Assembly: GCA_028291985.1 (NCBI GenBank)
Contig: JAQGNE010000017.1
Coordinates: 124,001 to 188,000, forward strand
DNA: 64,000 nucleotides
From: Polaromonas sp.
GTDB taxonomy: Bacteria; Pseudomonadota; Gammaproteobacteria; Burkholderiales; Burkholderiaceae_C
Direction of reading: 5' to 3'
Below, in pieces: positions 49,520 to 57,939 of this stretch (the stretch's first letter is position 1; the number at the start of each line of letters is the position of its first letter). The notes under the pieces are model-generated. The model did no database searches, was not told the DNA's origin, and saw nothing but the letters and a program-made list of their open reading frames with translations. Both the position numbers and the translations under genes were made by a program.

Positions 49520-50535
49520 TCGCCAAACACGAGGTCCAGCATCGCCGGGCCCGGCTGCTCGCTGTAGGTCTGCTGCTGGCAACTGCCGCGCTGCTGGCGC
49601 TTGGGGTCAGCGTTGGCAGCACCGGGTTCGACAGCCTGCTCAACATGCGCGAGGACGCGCAGGCCCGGCAGATCGTCTGGGAGATCCGTTTACCCCGAAC
49701 CGCCGGTGCCTGGCTGGCCGGCGCGCTGCTGGGCCTGGCCGGCAGCGTGGCGCAAGGACTTTTTCGCAACCCCCTGGCTGATCCGTATCTGCTGGGCAGC
49801 GCGTCTGGTGCGTCGTTGGGCGTGGCCCTGGCGATGGCGCTCTTTGGCGTCTCGCCACTGGCCACCCACTGGATGGCGCGTATCGGGCTCACCGGAGCGG
49901 CCTTTCTGGGCGCGGTAGCAGCGGTACTGCTGACACTGCTACTTGCAAAGGGGGTGCAACACACCTTGCGTCTGCTGCTGGCTGGCGTGGTGGTCGGCGT
50001 GGTACTGGGGGCGATGTCATCGCTAATTCTCTTGATGACGCCCGACATCATGCAGGCCATGCAGTCCTTCATGCTGGGCAGTACAGCCTTTGTGGGCTGG
50101 ACGGCGTGTGCCGTGATGGCGCTGATGCTGCTGTTGACAGTTGCAGCGGGCTGGCTCATGAGCCATGTGCTGGACGGCCTTGCGCTTGGCGAATCGACCG
50201 CGCAAAGCCTGGGGCTGAAGCTGCCACAGATGCGGGCTGCGCTGGTGGCGGTACTGGCGCTGGCTACCGGAACGGCGGTCGCGCAAACCGGGCTGATCGC
50301 ATTTGTCGGTCTGGCAGCTCCGCATCTGGTGCGCTCGGTCGTCAAGACCACGCACGGCCGGTTGATCATGCTCTCGAGCCTGATGGGCGCGGTGCTGCTG
50401 ACTGCGGCTGATACGCTGGCGCGCTGGTTGGTCGCGCCGCAAGAACTGCCGGTGGGCGTGCTGACAGCCGTGTTGGGCGGCGGCTATTTGCTGTGGCTGA
50501 TGCACCGCCGTAACGGACGTGAGGCGGGGCTGTGA
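49516..50535 (+). CDS. btuC: Cobalamin ABC transporter permease BtuC
   Basis: FecCD-family inner-membrane permease, 339 residues with about nine to ten spans. Family signatures include IRLPRTAGAWLAGALLGLAG near residue 56, GSASGASLGVALAM near 95, and GLIAFVGLAAPHLVRSVVKT near 258, the loop that contacts the ATPase. The start at 49516 is TTG overlapping the btuF stop by four bases; the first ATG lies inside the gene. Confidence 0.92.
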   Translation: MIAKHEVQHRRARLLAVGLLLATAALLALGVSVGSTGFDSLLNMREDAQARQIVWEIRLPRTAGAWLAGALLGLAGSVAQGLFRNPLADPYLLGSASGASLGVALAMALFGVSPLATHWMARIGLTGAAFLGAVAAVLLTLLLAKGVQHTLRLLLAGVVVGVVLGAMSSLILLMTPDIMQAMQSFMLGSTAFVGWTACAVMALMLLLTVAAGWLMSHVLDGLALGESTAQSLGLKLPQMRAALVAVLALATGTAVAQTGLIAFVGLAAPHLVRSVVKTTHGRLIMLSSLMGAVLLTAADTLARWLVAPQELPVGVLTAVLGGGYLLWLMHRRNGREAGL

Positions 50536-51326
50536 CGCGCACCATGGCTACAGATGCCACGAAAAAAATAGCTATAAGCGCCCGGGAAATAAGGGCTGGC
50601 CTCGGGAATGTCCAGGTTTTGCACGACATTTCGCTTGACCTTCCCGCCGGCCGCTGGACCAGCATCGTCGGCCCCAATGGCGCGGGCAAGTCCACACTGC
50701 TGCGGGTCCTGGCAGGTTTGCTGGCCTGCCGGGGAACCATCAGGCTGTCGGGCCAGGACCTTCAAACACTGCCTGCCCGCGCGCGGGCGCAGCAGATGTC
50801 ATGGCTAGGTCAGAACGAGGCTTCAACGGATGACCTGGTGGCTTATGACGTGGCCATGCTGGGCCGGCTTCCGCACCAGCCCTGGCTGGCGCCACCCAGC
50901 GCTGCCGACCATGCGGCAGTTGAGCGCGCGCTGCGCCTGACCCAGGCCTGGGACTGGCGCTGGCGCACCCTGGGCCAGTTGTCGGGAGGCGAGCGCCAGC
51001 GGGTGCTGCTGGCGCGGGCACTCGCCGTGGAGGCCCAGGTGCTGCTAATGGACGAGCCGCTGGCCAACCTCGACCCGCCGCATCAGGCCGACTGGCTCGC
51101 CAGCGCCAGGCAACTGGTTGCCAATGGCAAGACGGTGGTCAGCGTGCTGCACGAGATATCGGTGGCGCTGCAGGCCGATGAAATGGTCGTCATGGCCAAT
51201 GGCCGCGTCACGCACCAGGGCCTGTGCCTTGAGGCGTCAACACACCGCGCGCTGGAATCTGTATTTGACCAGCGCATTGCAGTGCATGCGCTCGCTGGCC
51301 AGTGGGTGGCCTTGCCCAGACTCTGA
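50532..51326 (+). CDS. btuD: Cobalamin ABC transporter ATPase BtuD
   Basis: Cytoplasmic ATPase of the importer, 264 residues. Walker [15 protein letters not shown], signature [15 protein letters not shown], Walker [13 protein letters not shown]. The start is GTG at 50532, overlapping the btuC stop; an ATG at 50544 is an alternative. A dispersed repeat covers codons about 11-23 (encoding [13 protein letters not shown]), so the family-type N-terminus appears to have been replaced by repeat-derived sequence just before the core beta strand. Confidence 0.92.
   Translation: MTRTMATDATKKIAISAREIRAGLGNVQVLHDISLDLPAGRWTSIVGPNGAGKSTLLRVLAGLLACRGTIRLSGQDLQTLPARARAQQMSWLGQNEASTDDLVAYDVAMLGRLPHQPWLAPPSAADHAAVERALRLTQAWDWRWRTLGQLSGGERQRVLLARALAVEAQVLLMDEPLANLDPPHQADWLASARQLVANGKTVVSVLHEISVALQADEMVVMANGRVTHQGLCLEASTHRALESVFDQRIAVHALAGQWVALPRL
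50561..50599. repeat. Dispersed repeat, copy 6 (inside btuD 5' end)
   Basis: Contains GAAAAAAATAGCTATAAGCG followed by AAGGGCTGG, the two blocks of the family; shorter and less complete than other copies. Read through in frame as the N-terminal part of BtuD. Confidence 0.55.
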
Positions 51327-51364
51327 AAGTTGCGCAGCACGGTATCTCTTTTCAAAGGAGCTTC

Positions 51365-51946
51365 ATGAACATCGAATCGCCACCGTCCGCCAAGCCCTAC
51401 GACAAGCCCGAGGGCGAGCGCCGCGGCCTGATCATCGTCAACACCGGTGACGGCAAGGGCAAGAGCACGGCGGCCTTCGGTCTGGCCCTGCGCGCGCAGG
51501 GCCGCCACCATGTACATGGCAAGGCGGTCAAGGTCTTTCAGTTCATGAAGGTGCCTACAGCGCGTTTTGGCGAGCACCGCATGTTCGAGCAACTGGGCAT
51601 CCCGATTGAAGGGCTGGGTGACGGCTTCAGTTGGAAAAGCCAGGACCTGGAACATTCTGCGCAGCTGGCAAGAGACGGCTGGCAGAAAGCCAAGAACGCC
51701 ATCATGAATGGCGAGAACTTCATGGTGGTGCTCGACGAGCTGACCTATCCCCTGATCTATGGCTGGATGCCGCTGGATGACGTGCTGCAGACGCTGGCAA
51801 GCCGGCCGCGCGATGTGCATGTGGTCATCACCGGCAGGCGTTGTCCGGCCGAGATTATCGCGATCGCTGACACCGTGACCGAGATGGCCAAGGTCAAGCA
51901 CGCGTTCAATGCCGGCATTCCCGCCCAGCGCGGCATCGAGGATTGA
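51365..51946 (+). CDS. cobO: Corrinoid adenosyltransferase CobO (BtuR)
   Basis: Transfers adenosine from ATP to the cobalt of reduced corrinoids. The 193-residue product is of the CobA/CobO/BtuR type with P-loop [15 protein letters not shown] at about 24-38 and [14 protein letters not shown] and [16 protein letters not shown] later. The ATG at 51365 follows the strong ribosome site AAAGGAG. It comes 38 bases after btuD. Confidence 0.95.
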   Translation: MNIESPPSAKPYDKPEGERRGLIIVNTGDGKGKSTAAFGLALRAQGRHHVHGKAVKVFQFMKVPTARFGEHRMFEQLGIPIEGLGDGFSWKSQDLEHSAQLARDGWQKAKNAIMNGENFMVVLDELTYPLIYGWMPLDDVLQTLASRPRDVHVVITGRRCPAEIIAIADTVTEMAKVKHAFNAGIPAQRGIED

Positions 51947-51950
51947 CCCG

Positions 51951-52658
51951 GTGCACTTGGCAGCCACGGACCATGCCTTCAGCCGTTCTGAGCGGGATGC
52001 GGTCTACCGCGCCATCAACGAGCGACGGGACATGCGGCATTTCATCGGGGGTTCGGTGCCCGACGAGGTGCTGCTGCGTTTGCTTTCCGCCGCGCACCAC
52101 GCGCCCAGCGTCGGCTTCATGCAACCCTGGCGCTTTATCCGGTTGCGCAGCCAGACCGTGCGGCAGGACACGCATACCCTGATCGAGCAAGAACGCATTC
52201 TCACGGCCCGCGCCCTTGGCAAGCGCGAGGACGAATTCATGAACCTGAAGGTGCAGGGCGTGCTGGAAGCGGCGGAAGTGCTGGTGGTGACCTTGCCTGC
52301 CGGGCGCGAAGCGCATGTTTTTGGCCGCCGCACCCTGCCGGAAATGGACCTGGCATCGGCTGCCTGCGCCATCCAGAACCTCTGGCTAGCGGCCCGGGCC
52401 GAAGGGCTGGGCATGGGCTGGGTCTCGATTTTCTGCCCCGTCAAGCTGGCCGGGCTGCTTGCCATGCCGGACGGCAGCAAGCCGATAGCCGTGTTGTGCC
52501 TGGGTCCGGTGCAGGCGTTTTATGACCAGCCCATGCTGCAGGCTGAAAACTGGGCACGCCGCGCTGCGCTGCCCGATCTGGTGTTTGACGATGGCTGGGG
52601 CCGGCCTGCGTCGCTGTTTGCCGATGTTGCCCCGCAGGCCTTGCCTGCCCAATCCTGA
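51951..52658 (+). CDS. bluB: 5,6-dimethylbenzimidazole synthase BluB
   Basis: Oxygen-dependent fragmentation of reduced FMN to 5,6-dimethylbenzimidazole, the lower ligand of cobalamin. The product of about 235 residues has the nitroreductase fold and BluB-specific stretches RRDMRHFIGGSVPDEVLLRL, HHAPSVGFMQPWRFI and GWVSIFCPVKLAGLLAMPDG. The GTG at 51951 follows the cobO stop closely; an ATG at 51909 inside cobO is an alternative. The need for O2 fits an aerobe. The stop codon is the first unit of a heptamer array. Confidence 0.92.
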   Translation: MHLAATDHAFSRSERDAVYRAINERRDMRHFIGGSVPDEVLLRLLSAAHHAPSVGFMQPWRFIRLRSQTVRQDTHTLIEQERILTARALGKREDEFMNLKVQGVLEAAEVLVVTLPAGREAHVFGRRTLPEMDLASAACAIQNLWLAARAEGLGMGWVSIFCPVKLAGLLAMPDGSKPIAVLCLGPVQAFYDQPMLQAENWARRAALPDLVFDDGWGRPASLFADVAPQALPAQS

Positions 52659-52688
52659 AACCTGAAACCTGAAACCTGAAACCTGAAA
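52654..52688. repeat. Tandem array of five CCTGAAA heptamers
   Basis: Five perfect copies of CCTGAAA that start in the last codons of bluB (its TGA stop lies in unit 1) and end eight bases before the next start codon. The array fills nearly the whole bluB/ExbB-like spacer. Confidence 0.95.
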
Positions 52689-52695
52689 GTAAACG

Positions 52696-53169
52696 ATGCC
52701 TTTCGAGAACGCGCTTTTTCAGCTGGCCCAGCTGTTTCTCTGGCCTGTCACCCTGATGGTGTTTGGCGTGTTCGCTTATTCCTTGATGTGCCTTGGCGGC
52801 TTTGCCGTGGAAGCGTTGCGCCGGCGCAGGCAGCCTGGCCGTGTTCTGGTGCTGTCCAGATGGGCCGGCGGCTCAGCCGAGGCCCTGGAGCTGGCGGTGC
52901 TGAAGGAACTGGAAGGCCTGCGCCTGTGCAGCCGGGTGGCGCCGATGCTGGGCCTGGTGGCGACAATGATCCCGATGGGCCCTGCCCTGGTCGCCGTGGC
53001 ATCCGGGCAGTCGCAAGGCGTGGCGCAAAGCCTGGCACCAGCGTTTGCGGCTGTCATCGTCGCGCTAGTCGCAGCGTCAATCACCTTCGTGGTCTACAGC
53101 GTGCGGCGCCGCTGGCTGCTGGCGGAAATGCTCCAGTTGCTTGACGGCCCTGACGGGGCCAACGCATGA
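52696..53169 (+). CDS. MotA/TolQ/ExbB-like proton channel protein
   Basis: A 157-residue membrane protein, shorter than ExbB. One span lies at about residues 9-33; a pair of spans at about 78-105 and 113-135 holds the TolQ/ExbB signature APMLGLVATMIPMGPAL and the second helix SLAPAFAAVIVALVAASITF. The cytoplasmic loop between is compact. It overlaps the DUF2149 gene by four bases, which in turn overlaps the CobN-like gene. I infer that it forms a proton-driven motor for the CobN-like protein. Confidence 0.85.
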   Translation: MPFENALFQLAQLFLWPVTLMVFGVFAYSLMCLGGFAVEALRRRRQPGRVLVLSRWAGGSAEALELAVLKELEGLRLCSRVAPMLGLVATMIPMGPALVAVASGQSQGVAQSLAPAFAAVIVALVAASITFVVYSVRRRWLLAEMLQLLDGPDGANA

Positions 53170-53519
53170 ACACGCCAGGCGCACCTGCCAAACCGGCGCG
53201 GCCCCGGCTGCGCATCCTCGACGAAGACGACGACGACCCGGTGCTGTCCACCATCAACCTGATTGATGTGTTTCTGGTGGTGATCGGCATGCTCTTGATT
53301 GCGGTCATCAACAACCCGATGAACCCTTTCGCCGACGACAAGGTCACGATCATTCGCAACGAGGGCAAGCCGGACATGGAGATCATCACCAAAGAAGGCA
53401 GCAAGGTCACGAAGTTCAAGTCCAGTGGTGCCTCGGGCGAGGGTGATGGCGAGAAGGCAGGCACCGCCTACCGCATGAAGGACGGCAGCATGGTTTACGT
53501 GCCCGCCACAGCGCCATGA
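53166..53519 (+). CDS. DUF2149 protein, ExbD-like topology
   Basis: A 117-residue protein: short cytoplasmic N-terminus with an acidic run (DEDDDDPVLSTINLID), one membrane span at about 33-52 with an Asp at its start (NLIDVFLVVIGMLLIAVINN), then a periplasmic domain of about 60 residues. The topology and the acidic residue at the membrane entry recall ExbD/TolR. DUF2149 genes typically sit between a MotA/TolQ/ExbB-type gene and a CobN-like gene, as here. Function is unproven. Confidence 0.8.
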   Translation: MNTPGAPAKPARPRLRILDEDDDDPVLSTINLIDVFLVVIGMLLIAVINNPMNPFADDKVTIIRNEGKPDMEIITKEGSKVTKFKSSGASGEGDGEKAGTAYRMKDGSMVYVPATAP

Positions 53520-56500
53520 TCGCCGCATTGCGGCTGACCGGCTTGGCGCGCAGGACATGGCGCTGCGTGGTCGCCGGATTGGTATTTCTTGGTTTTTTGC
53601 TGGCCGGCGGTGCGCTGACGCCTGTGGCAATCGCCCAGGCACCGTCCCTGGGCCAGGGCCAGGCGTCTTCGCAAGCTGGCGAGCGAGTCGTACTGCTGAC
53701 CACCTATCTGGTGTCTCCAGCCCGGCTGGCCAAGCTGGTGGCTGCGGCAGCCCGGGCCGGCATACCTTTGCAAACCGTGTCGGCAGAAGGCAGCACCCCC
53801 GAGGCGCTTGGCCTCGCATTGCAGGGCGCCAAGCTGCTGCTGGTGGATGCGCCGCATGTCAGCGTCGGACAAAGCGTGGCCGCAAAGTTTGGCGATGTGA
53901 TTGCAGGAAACAGCGCGCCTTATGTGGTGGTGGGCGAATTCGCGTCAGTGTCCAAAAACCAGACGCAGGGCCTCCTGCCCCTCCAGGGCGAAAGGGGCGT
54001 TAACACGGCCTGGGCGCAGCGCCTGCGAGAGTACTGGCGCTTCAGCGGCGCCGACAACACGCGCCAGGCCATGGCGGCCTTGCAGCGCGGCGCTGTGACC
54101 ACAGATGCCGCGCTGGCTGCCATGCCGCCAGCGGTGCAATTGCCGTTGGCCGGTTTTTACAACCCCTCGTGGCCGAAAGTCGAGGCCAGTTCCGGCGCTG
54201 TAGCCACTATTTATGCATCAAAAGAGCCGCTATCCCAGGTAAATCAAGGGATAGCAGCTATCAATGGGGTAGCACCAAAGACGGTAGCCATTGCGGTCAA
54301 CAATGCAGTGTTCACCTCTGACGACACCGGCTGGCTGGATGTGCTCATCACGGCCTTGGAGCAGCGTGGCCTGCGTGCCTATGCCTTCTACGGCCCGCGC
54401 CAGCAAACCGACCTGTTTTATCAGGCAACGCATACGCCAACGGCCCAGGGCCAGCAGCGCATGGCGGATGTCATCATCAATTCCGCGCTGGTGTTCAACC
54501 CGACAGAGCGCAAGGCAGAGCTGGAGCGCATCGGGGTGCCGGTGCTGCAGACCATGCCGGCGCTTGCCATGGACCCTGCACAGTGGGCCGCCAGCAAGGA
54601 CGGCCTGGCGCTGGGCGATGTGGCGTACTACTACACGCCCGGCGAGCTTTCAGGCATGGTCGACGCGATGCTGATCACGGCGCGCGACGCCCAAAGCGGA
54701 GCGCTGCTGCCGCTTCCCCTGCAAATCAATGCAGTTGCCGACAAAGCCCTTGCATTGACGCGCTTGCAGCAGACGCCGCCCGCGAAGCGGCGGGTGGCCA
54801 TGATGGTCTACAACTACCCTTTGGGCGAAAGCAATTTTGGTGCGTCGTTCCTGAATGTTCCGAAAAGCCTGCACAACATGCTAGTTGCCATGAAGGGCGC
54901 CGGCTATCTGGTGGACGCCCCAGGCGGCGAGCAGATCACACCGCTGGTACAGGCCACGCTGGGTGCGTTTTACAAACCCGAAACGCTGGACAGCCTGCCC
55001 GCGCAAGGTCTTGCCGATACCCTGCCGCTGCGTGATTACCTGGCGTGGTTTCGGGCGTTGCCGCCGGCCACCCAGCAGCGGATCGAAAGCTATTGGGGCA
55101 AGCCCGAACAGGCGCTGATGCTCAGGCCGCAGGTGTCTGTCAATGGCCGTACCGAAACCGCATTCGTCATTCCCCGCGTGCTGCTCGGCCATGCGGTGGT
55201 GATGCCACAGCCCCTGCGCCAGGAGATCACTGCCGCCGCCGATGCGGGGCTGCGCAAGAAACGCATCAGCCATCGCTCGGCGGTGCCGCTTAGCCACAAC
55301 TACCTGGCTACTTACCTCTGGCTGCGCCAAGCGTTTGGCGCCCATGCGGTGGTGCATGTGGGAACCCATGGCACGCTGGAATGGGCGCCGGGCAAGGAGC
55401 GCGGGCTGTCGGCGCTGGACGACCCCTTGCTGGCACTGGGCGACATGCCCAATATCTACCCCTACATCATGGACAACCTGGGCGAGGCGCTGACTGCCAA
55501 GCGGCGCGGCCGCGCGGTGCTGGTGAGCCATTCCACGCCGATGTTCACACCGGCGGGGTTTCGCCCCGGCGTGCATGAGATGCACGACCTGATGCATGAC
55601 TGGGAAACGGTTGCGCCCGGCGCTGTCAAAAAAGAACTTGAAGCCCGGCTGATTGCGCAGTTCGTCGAACACAAGCTACACCGTGACATCGGTTGGAACC
55701 AGCAAAAAATTGCCGCCGACTTTGCAGGTTTCATGGAGCTGCTGCATCCCTATCTGGACGATGTTGCCCAAACCGCGCAGCCCCTGGGGCTGGCAGCCTT
55801 TGGCGAGGTACCCGATGCGCAGCGCCGTTTGGGCACCATCATGCAGTCGCTGCGAAAGCCCCTGATCGACGCGCTGGGCGAAGACATTGACGAGGTCTTT
55901 TTGCTCGACGCCAAGAAAATCGTCAACTCCCGCCCAGCCCGCTGGCTGCAAGTGGCGTTGAAGGACGCTGAAGCCGCCAGCCAGCTGGATTTGCGCCAGC
56001 GTGATGCGCAAGAGGCCGCCAGCACAGGCGCGCACAGCGCCGTGCCCAACAAGGCAGGCGCCAAGTTGCTTGACCCGAGAGTGTTGCTGGCATTGGCGCG
56101 GCGGGCGCAGCAGCTGGAAAAGGCGCTTGCCAACAATGAAGAAATCAGCGGCTTTCTGGCTGCCCTGGACGGTGCGCATGTCAAGGCCAGCTACGGCGGC
56201 GACCCGGTTCGCAACCCGGACAGCCTGCCGACTGGCCGCAACCTGTATGGCTTTGATCCCAGCCGGGTTCCCACGCGTCAGGCCTGGGACACAGGCGTTG
56301 CCGCGTTCGATGCCTGGATGAAAAAGCACCAGGCTGATCACGGCGGCAAATTTCCTGAAAAGATCGCTTTCACCTTGTGGGCCGGCGAGACCATGCGGCA
56401 TCAGGGCGTGATGGAGTCTCAGGCCTTGCATGCCATGGGTTTGCGGCCGCGCTGGGATGACGCCGGGCGCGTGATCGGGCTGGACATTGTTGCGGCCAGC

Positions 56501-57805
56501 GAGCTGAAGCGCCCGCGGCTGGATGTGCTGATCAGCGTCACCGGTTCTTACCGTGACCAGTTTCCCACGGTGATGCGATGGATCGATGAAGGCGTACGGC
56601 AGGTCGCGCAGATCCAGGAGCCCGGCAACACCGTCGCTGTCAATTCGAAAAAGCTGGCGGCGGAATTTTCGCTGCAGGGCACTGGCGCGGCGGACGCAGA
56701 GCGCTGGTCGACGGCGCGGGTGTTTTCCAACGAGCAGGGCACCTACGGCACGGGCCTGAGCGAAGCCGTGCAGGCCACCGATGGGTGGGCGCAGTCCCGA
56801 AAAGGTGGGGGCGACGCCGCGATGTCGCAGTTGTACATTGAGCGCATGGGCCATGCCTACGGGCAGGGGCCGGGCGGCGACGCAGCTTCCGGCGCTCCTG
56901 GCAAGGTCTACGCCCGCAACCTGGCCCAGGTTGATGCCGCCTTGCTTTCGCGCACCTCGAACACCTACGGCATGCTGACGAGTGACGACCCCTTTCAATA
57001 CCTGGGTGGCATTGCCATGGCGGTTCGCCAGATGACGGGCAAGGACCCGGCGCTCTATGTACAGAACCTGCGCGATGCGAGCGAAGTCACGACCGAAAGT
57101 GCTGCCAGTGCCATCGCCAAGGAAATGCAGACCCGCTACCTGCATCCCCAGTGGATTGGTGCACAAAAGGCAGAAGGCTATAGCGGCACGCTGCAGGTGC
57201 TCAAGACCGCGCAGTTTTTGTGGGGCTGGCAGGTGACGGCGCCGCAGTCGGTGCGGCAGGACCACTGGCAGTCGCTGCATGACGTGTATGTGCGCGACCA
57301 GTACAAGCTTGGCACACGGGAATGGCTCGAAGGTGATAACCGCGCCGCGTTTGCACAGACGCTGGAGCGCATGATGGACGCGATTCGCCTCAACTACTGG
57401 CAGCCGGATGCGGCGACCCGGCGCGAGCTGACCCAGGCCTACAACCGGGCGCTGAAAGCCACCGGCTTGCGCGAAAGCAATGCGGCGGTGCAGCGCTTCG
57501 CAGCGGCATCGAACAGTGCCGCGGCTGCCAGCGCAAAGCCGCGCGCAGCACAGGCGGCACCACCTGATAACGCTGCGCCACAACCCGGCACGCAACCGGA
57601 GCAGCCACCACCGCAACCGGATGTCATTAAAGGCCTGAAGCTTGAATTGCAGCCCCCCGAGGCGGCTGAACCCATGGAGGTTGTCAACAGTCTGGCGGTG
57701 CTTTGGGGCATGGCGCTGCTGCTGGCCCTGGGCGCATGGCGGCAATCGCGGCGCTGGCGTTCGTCGTATCCTGGTTCCGCAGCCCACCTGGGCCGGGCGC
57801 GCTGA
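53516..57805 (+). CDS. Exported, membrane-anchored CobN-like chelatase homologue
   Basis: A 1429-residue protein of the CobN/BchH magnesium-/cobalt-chelatase H-subunit family. Unlike true CobN it starts with a signal peptide (residues 1-40, hydrophobic core VVAGLVFLGFLLAGGALTPV) and ends with a Pro/Ala/Gln-rich linker (about 1331-1372) and a membrane span (about 1389-1408), so nearly all of it should face the periplasm. The family core includes VVHVGTHGTLEWAPGKERG with His614, DMPNIYPYIMDNLGEALTAK and LDVLISVTGSYRDQFPTVMR near residue 1005. No cobS or cobT partner is present; ExbB-like and DUF2149 genes overlap it upstream. A dispersed repeat lies in its coding sequence at 54197-54272. Confidence 0.88.
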   Translation: MIAALRLTGLARRTWRCVVAGLVFLGFLLAGGALTPVAIAQAPSLGQGQASSQAGERVVLLTTYLVSPARLAKLVAAAARAGIPLQTVSAEGSTPEALGLALQGAKLLLVDAPHVSVGQSVAAKFGDVIAGNSAPYVVVGEFASVSKNQTQGLLPLQGERGVNTAWAQRLREYWRFSGADNTRQAMAALQRGAVTTDAALAAMPPAVQLPLAGFYNPSWPKVEASSGAVATIYASKEPLSQVNQGIAAINGVAPKTVAIAVNNAVFTSDDTGWLDVLITALEQRGLRAYAFYGPRQQTDLFYQATHTPTAQGQQRMADVIINSALVFNPTERKAELERIGVPVLQTMPALAMDPAQWAASKDGLALGDVAYYYTPGELSGMVDAMLITARDAQSGALLPLPLQINAVADKALALTRLQQTPPAKRRVAMMVYNYPLGESNFGASFLNVPKSLHNMLVAMKGAGYLVDAPGGEQITPLVQATLGAFYKPETLDSLPAQGLADTLPLRDYLAWFRALPPATQQRIESYWGKPEQALMLRPQVSVNGRTETAFVIPRVLLGHAVVMPQPLRQEITAAADAGLRKKRISHRSAVPLSHNYLATYLWLRQAFGAHAVVHVGTHGTLEWAPGKERGLSALDDPLLALGDMPNIYPYIMDNLGEALTAKRRGRAVLVSHSTPMFTPAGFRPGVHEMHDLMHDWETVAPGAVKKELEARLIAQFVEHKLHRDIGWNQQKIAADFAGFMELLHPYLDDVAQTAQPLGLAAFGEVPDAQRRLGTIMQSLRKPLIDALGEDIDEVFLLDAKKIVNSRPARWLQVALKDAEAASQLDLRQRDAQEAASTGAHSAVPNKAGAKLLDPRVLLALARRAQQLEKALANNEEISGFLAALDGAHVKASYGGDPVRNPDSLPTGRNLYGFDPSRVPTRQAWDTGVAAFDAWMKKHQADHGGKFPEKIAFTLWAGETMRHQGVMESQALHAMGLRPRWDDAGRVIGLDIVAASELKRPRLDVLISVTGSYRDQFPTVMRWIDEGVRQVAQIQEPGNTVAVNSKKLAAEFSLQGTGAADAERWSTARVFSNEQGTYGTGLSEAVQATDGWAQSRKGGGDAAMSQLYIERMGHAYGQGPGGDAASGAPGKVYARNLAQVDAALLSRTSNTYGMLTSDDPFQYLGGIAMAVRQMTGKDPALYVQNLRDASEVTTESAASAIAKEMQTRYLHPQWIGAQKAEGYSGTLQVLKTAQFLWGWQVTAPQSVRQDHWQSLHDVYVRDQYKLGTREWLEGDNRAAFAQTLERMMDAIRLNYWQPDAATRRELTQAYNRALKATGLRESNAAVQRFAAASNSAAAASAKPRAAQAAPPDNAAPQPGTQPEQPPPQPDVIKGLKLELQPPEAAEPMEVVNSLAVLWGMALLLALGAWRQSRRWRSSYPGSAAHLGRAR
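54197..54272. repeat. Dispersed repeat, copy 7 (inside the cobN-like gene)
   Basis: Reverse orientation: GCTGTAGCCACTATTTATGC at one end and ATAGCAGCTATCAATGGGG at the other, about 76 bases, longer than other copies. The frame stays open and encodes about 25 residues (AVATIYASKEPLSQVNQGIA and following) that have the look of an insertion loop. Confidence 0.65.
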
Positions 57806-57939
57806 GCGGTGGGGCGGGCCATGTCTTCATACTGCAATCGGCAGCGAGCCAAAGGTGAGGGCGTTTTGCTGTCGCCTGCCCGATACGGCAAGCCGGTGGC
57901 GTTTGTCCGGCAGGCAAAAGCGCCCGGCGCGGCATCGCC
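57806..57939 (+). other. 134-base gap with a possible 41-residue frame
   Basis: The only sizeable break in the second half of the cobalamin gene run. A short frame at 57821-57946 (MSSYCNRQRAKGEGVLLSPA at its start) ends across the cobD start codon, as translationally coupled leaders do. I do not recognise the peptide, and coding use is doubtful. Confidence 0.25.

Noticed and set aside
49473-50369. A 298-codon minus-strand frame opposite btuC
   Set aside because: Ser/Thr/Ala-rich shadow of a conserved membrane protein gene.
55676-57787. A 703-codon open frame on the minus strand inside the CobN-like gene
   Set aside because: It lies fully opposite a conserved gene, follows the mirror codon pattern of GC-rich DNA, and shows no domain or signal.
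53516-57805. Ordinary cytoplasmic cobaltochelatase CobN
   Set aside because: The signal peptide, C-terminal anchor and lack of cobS/cobT speak against the classical CobNST complex.
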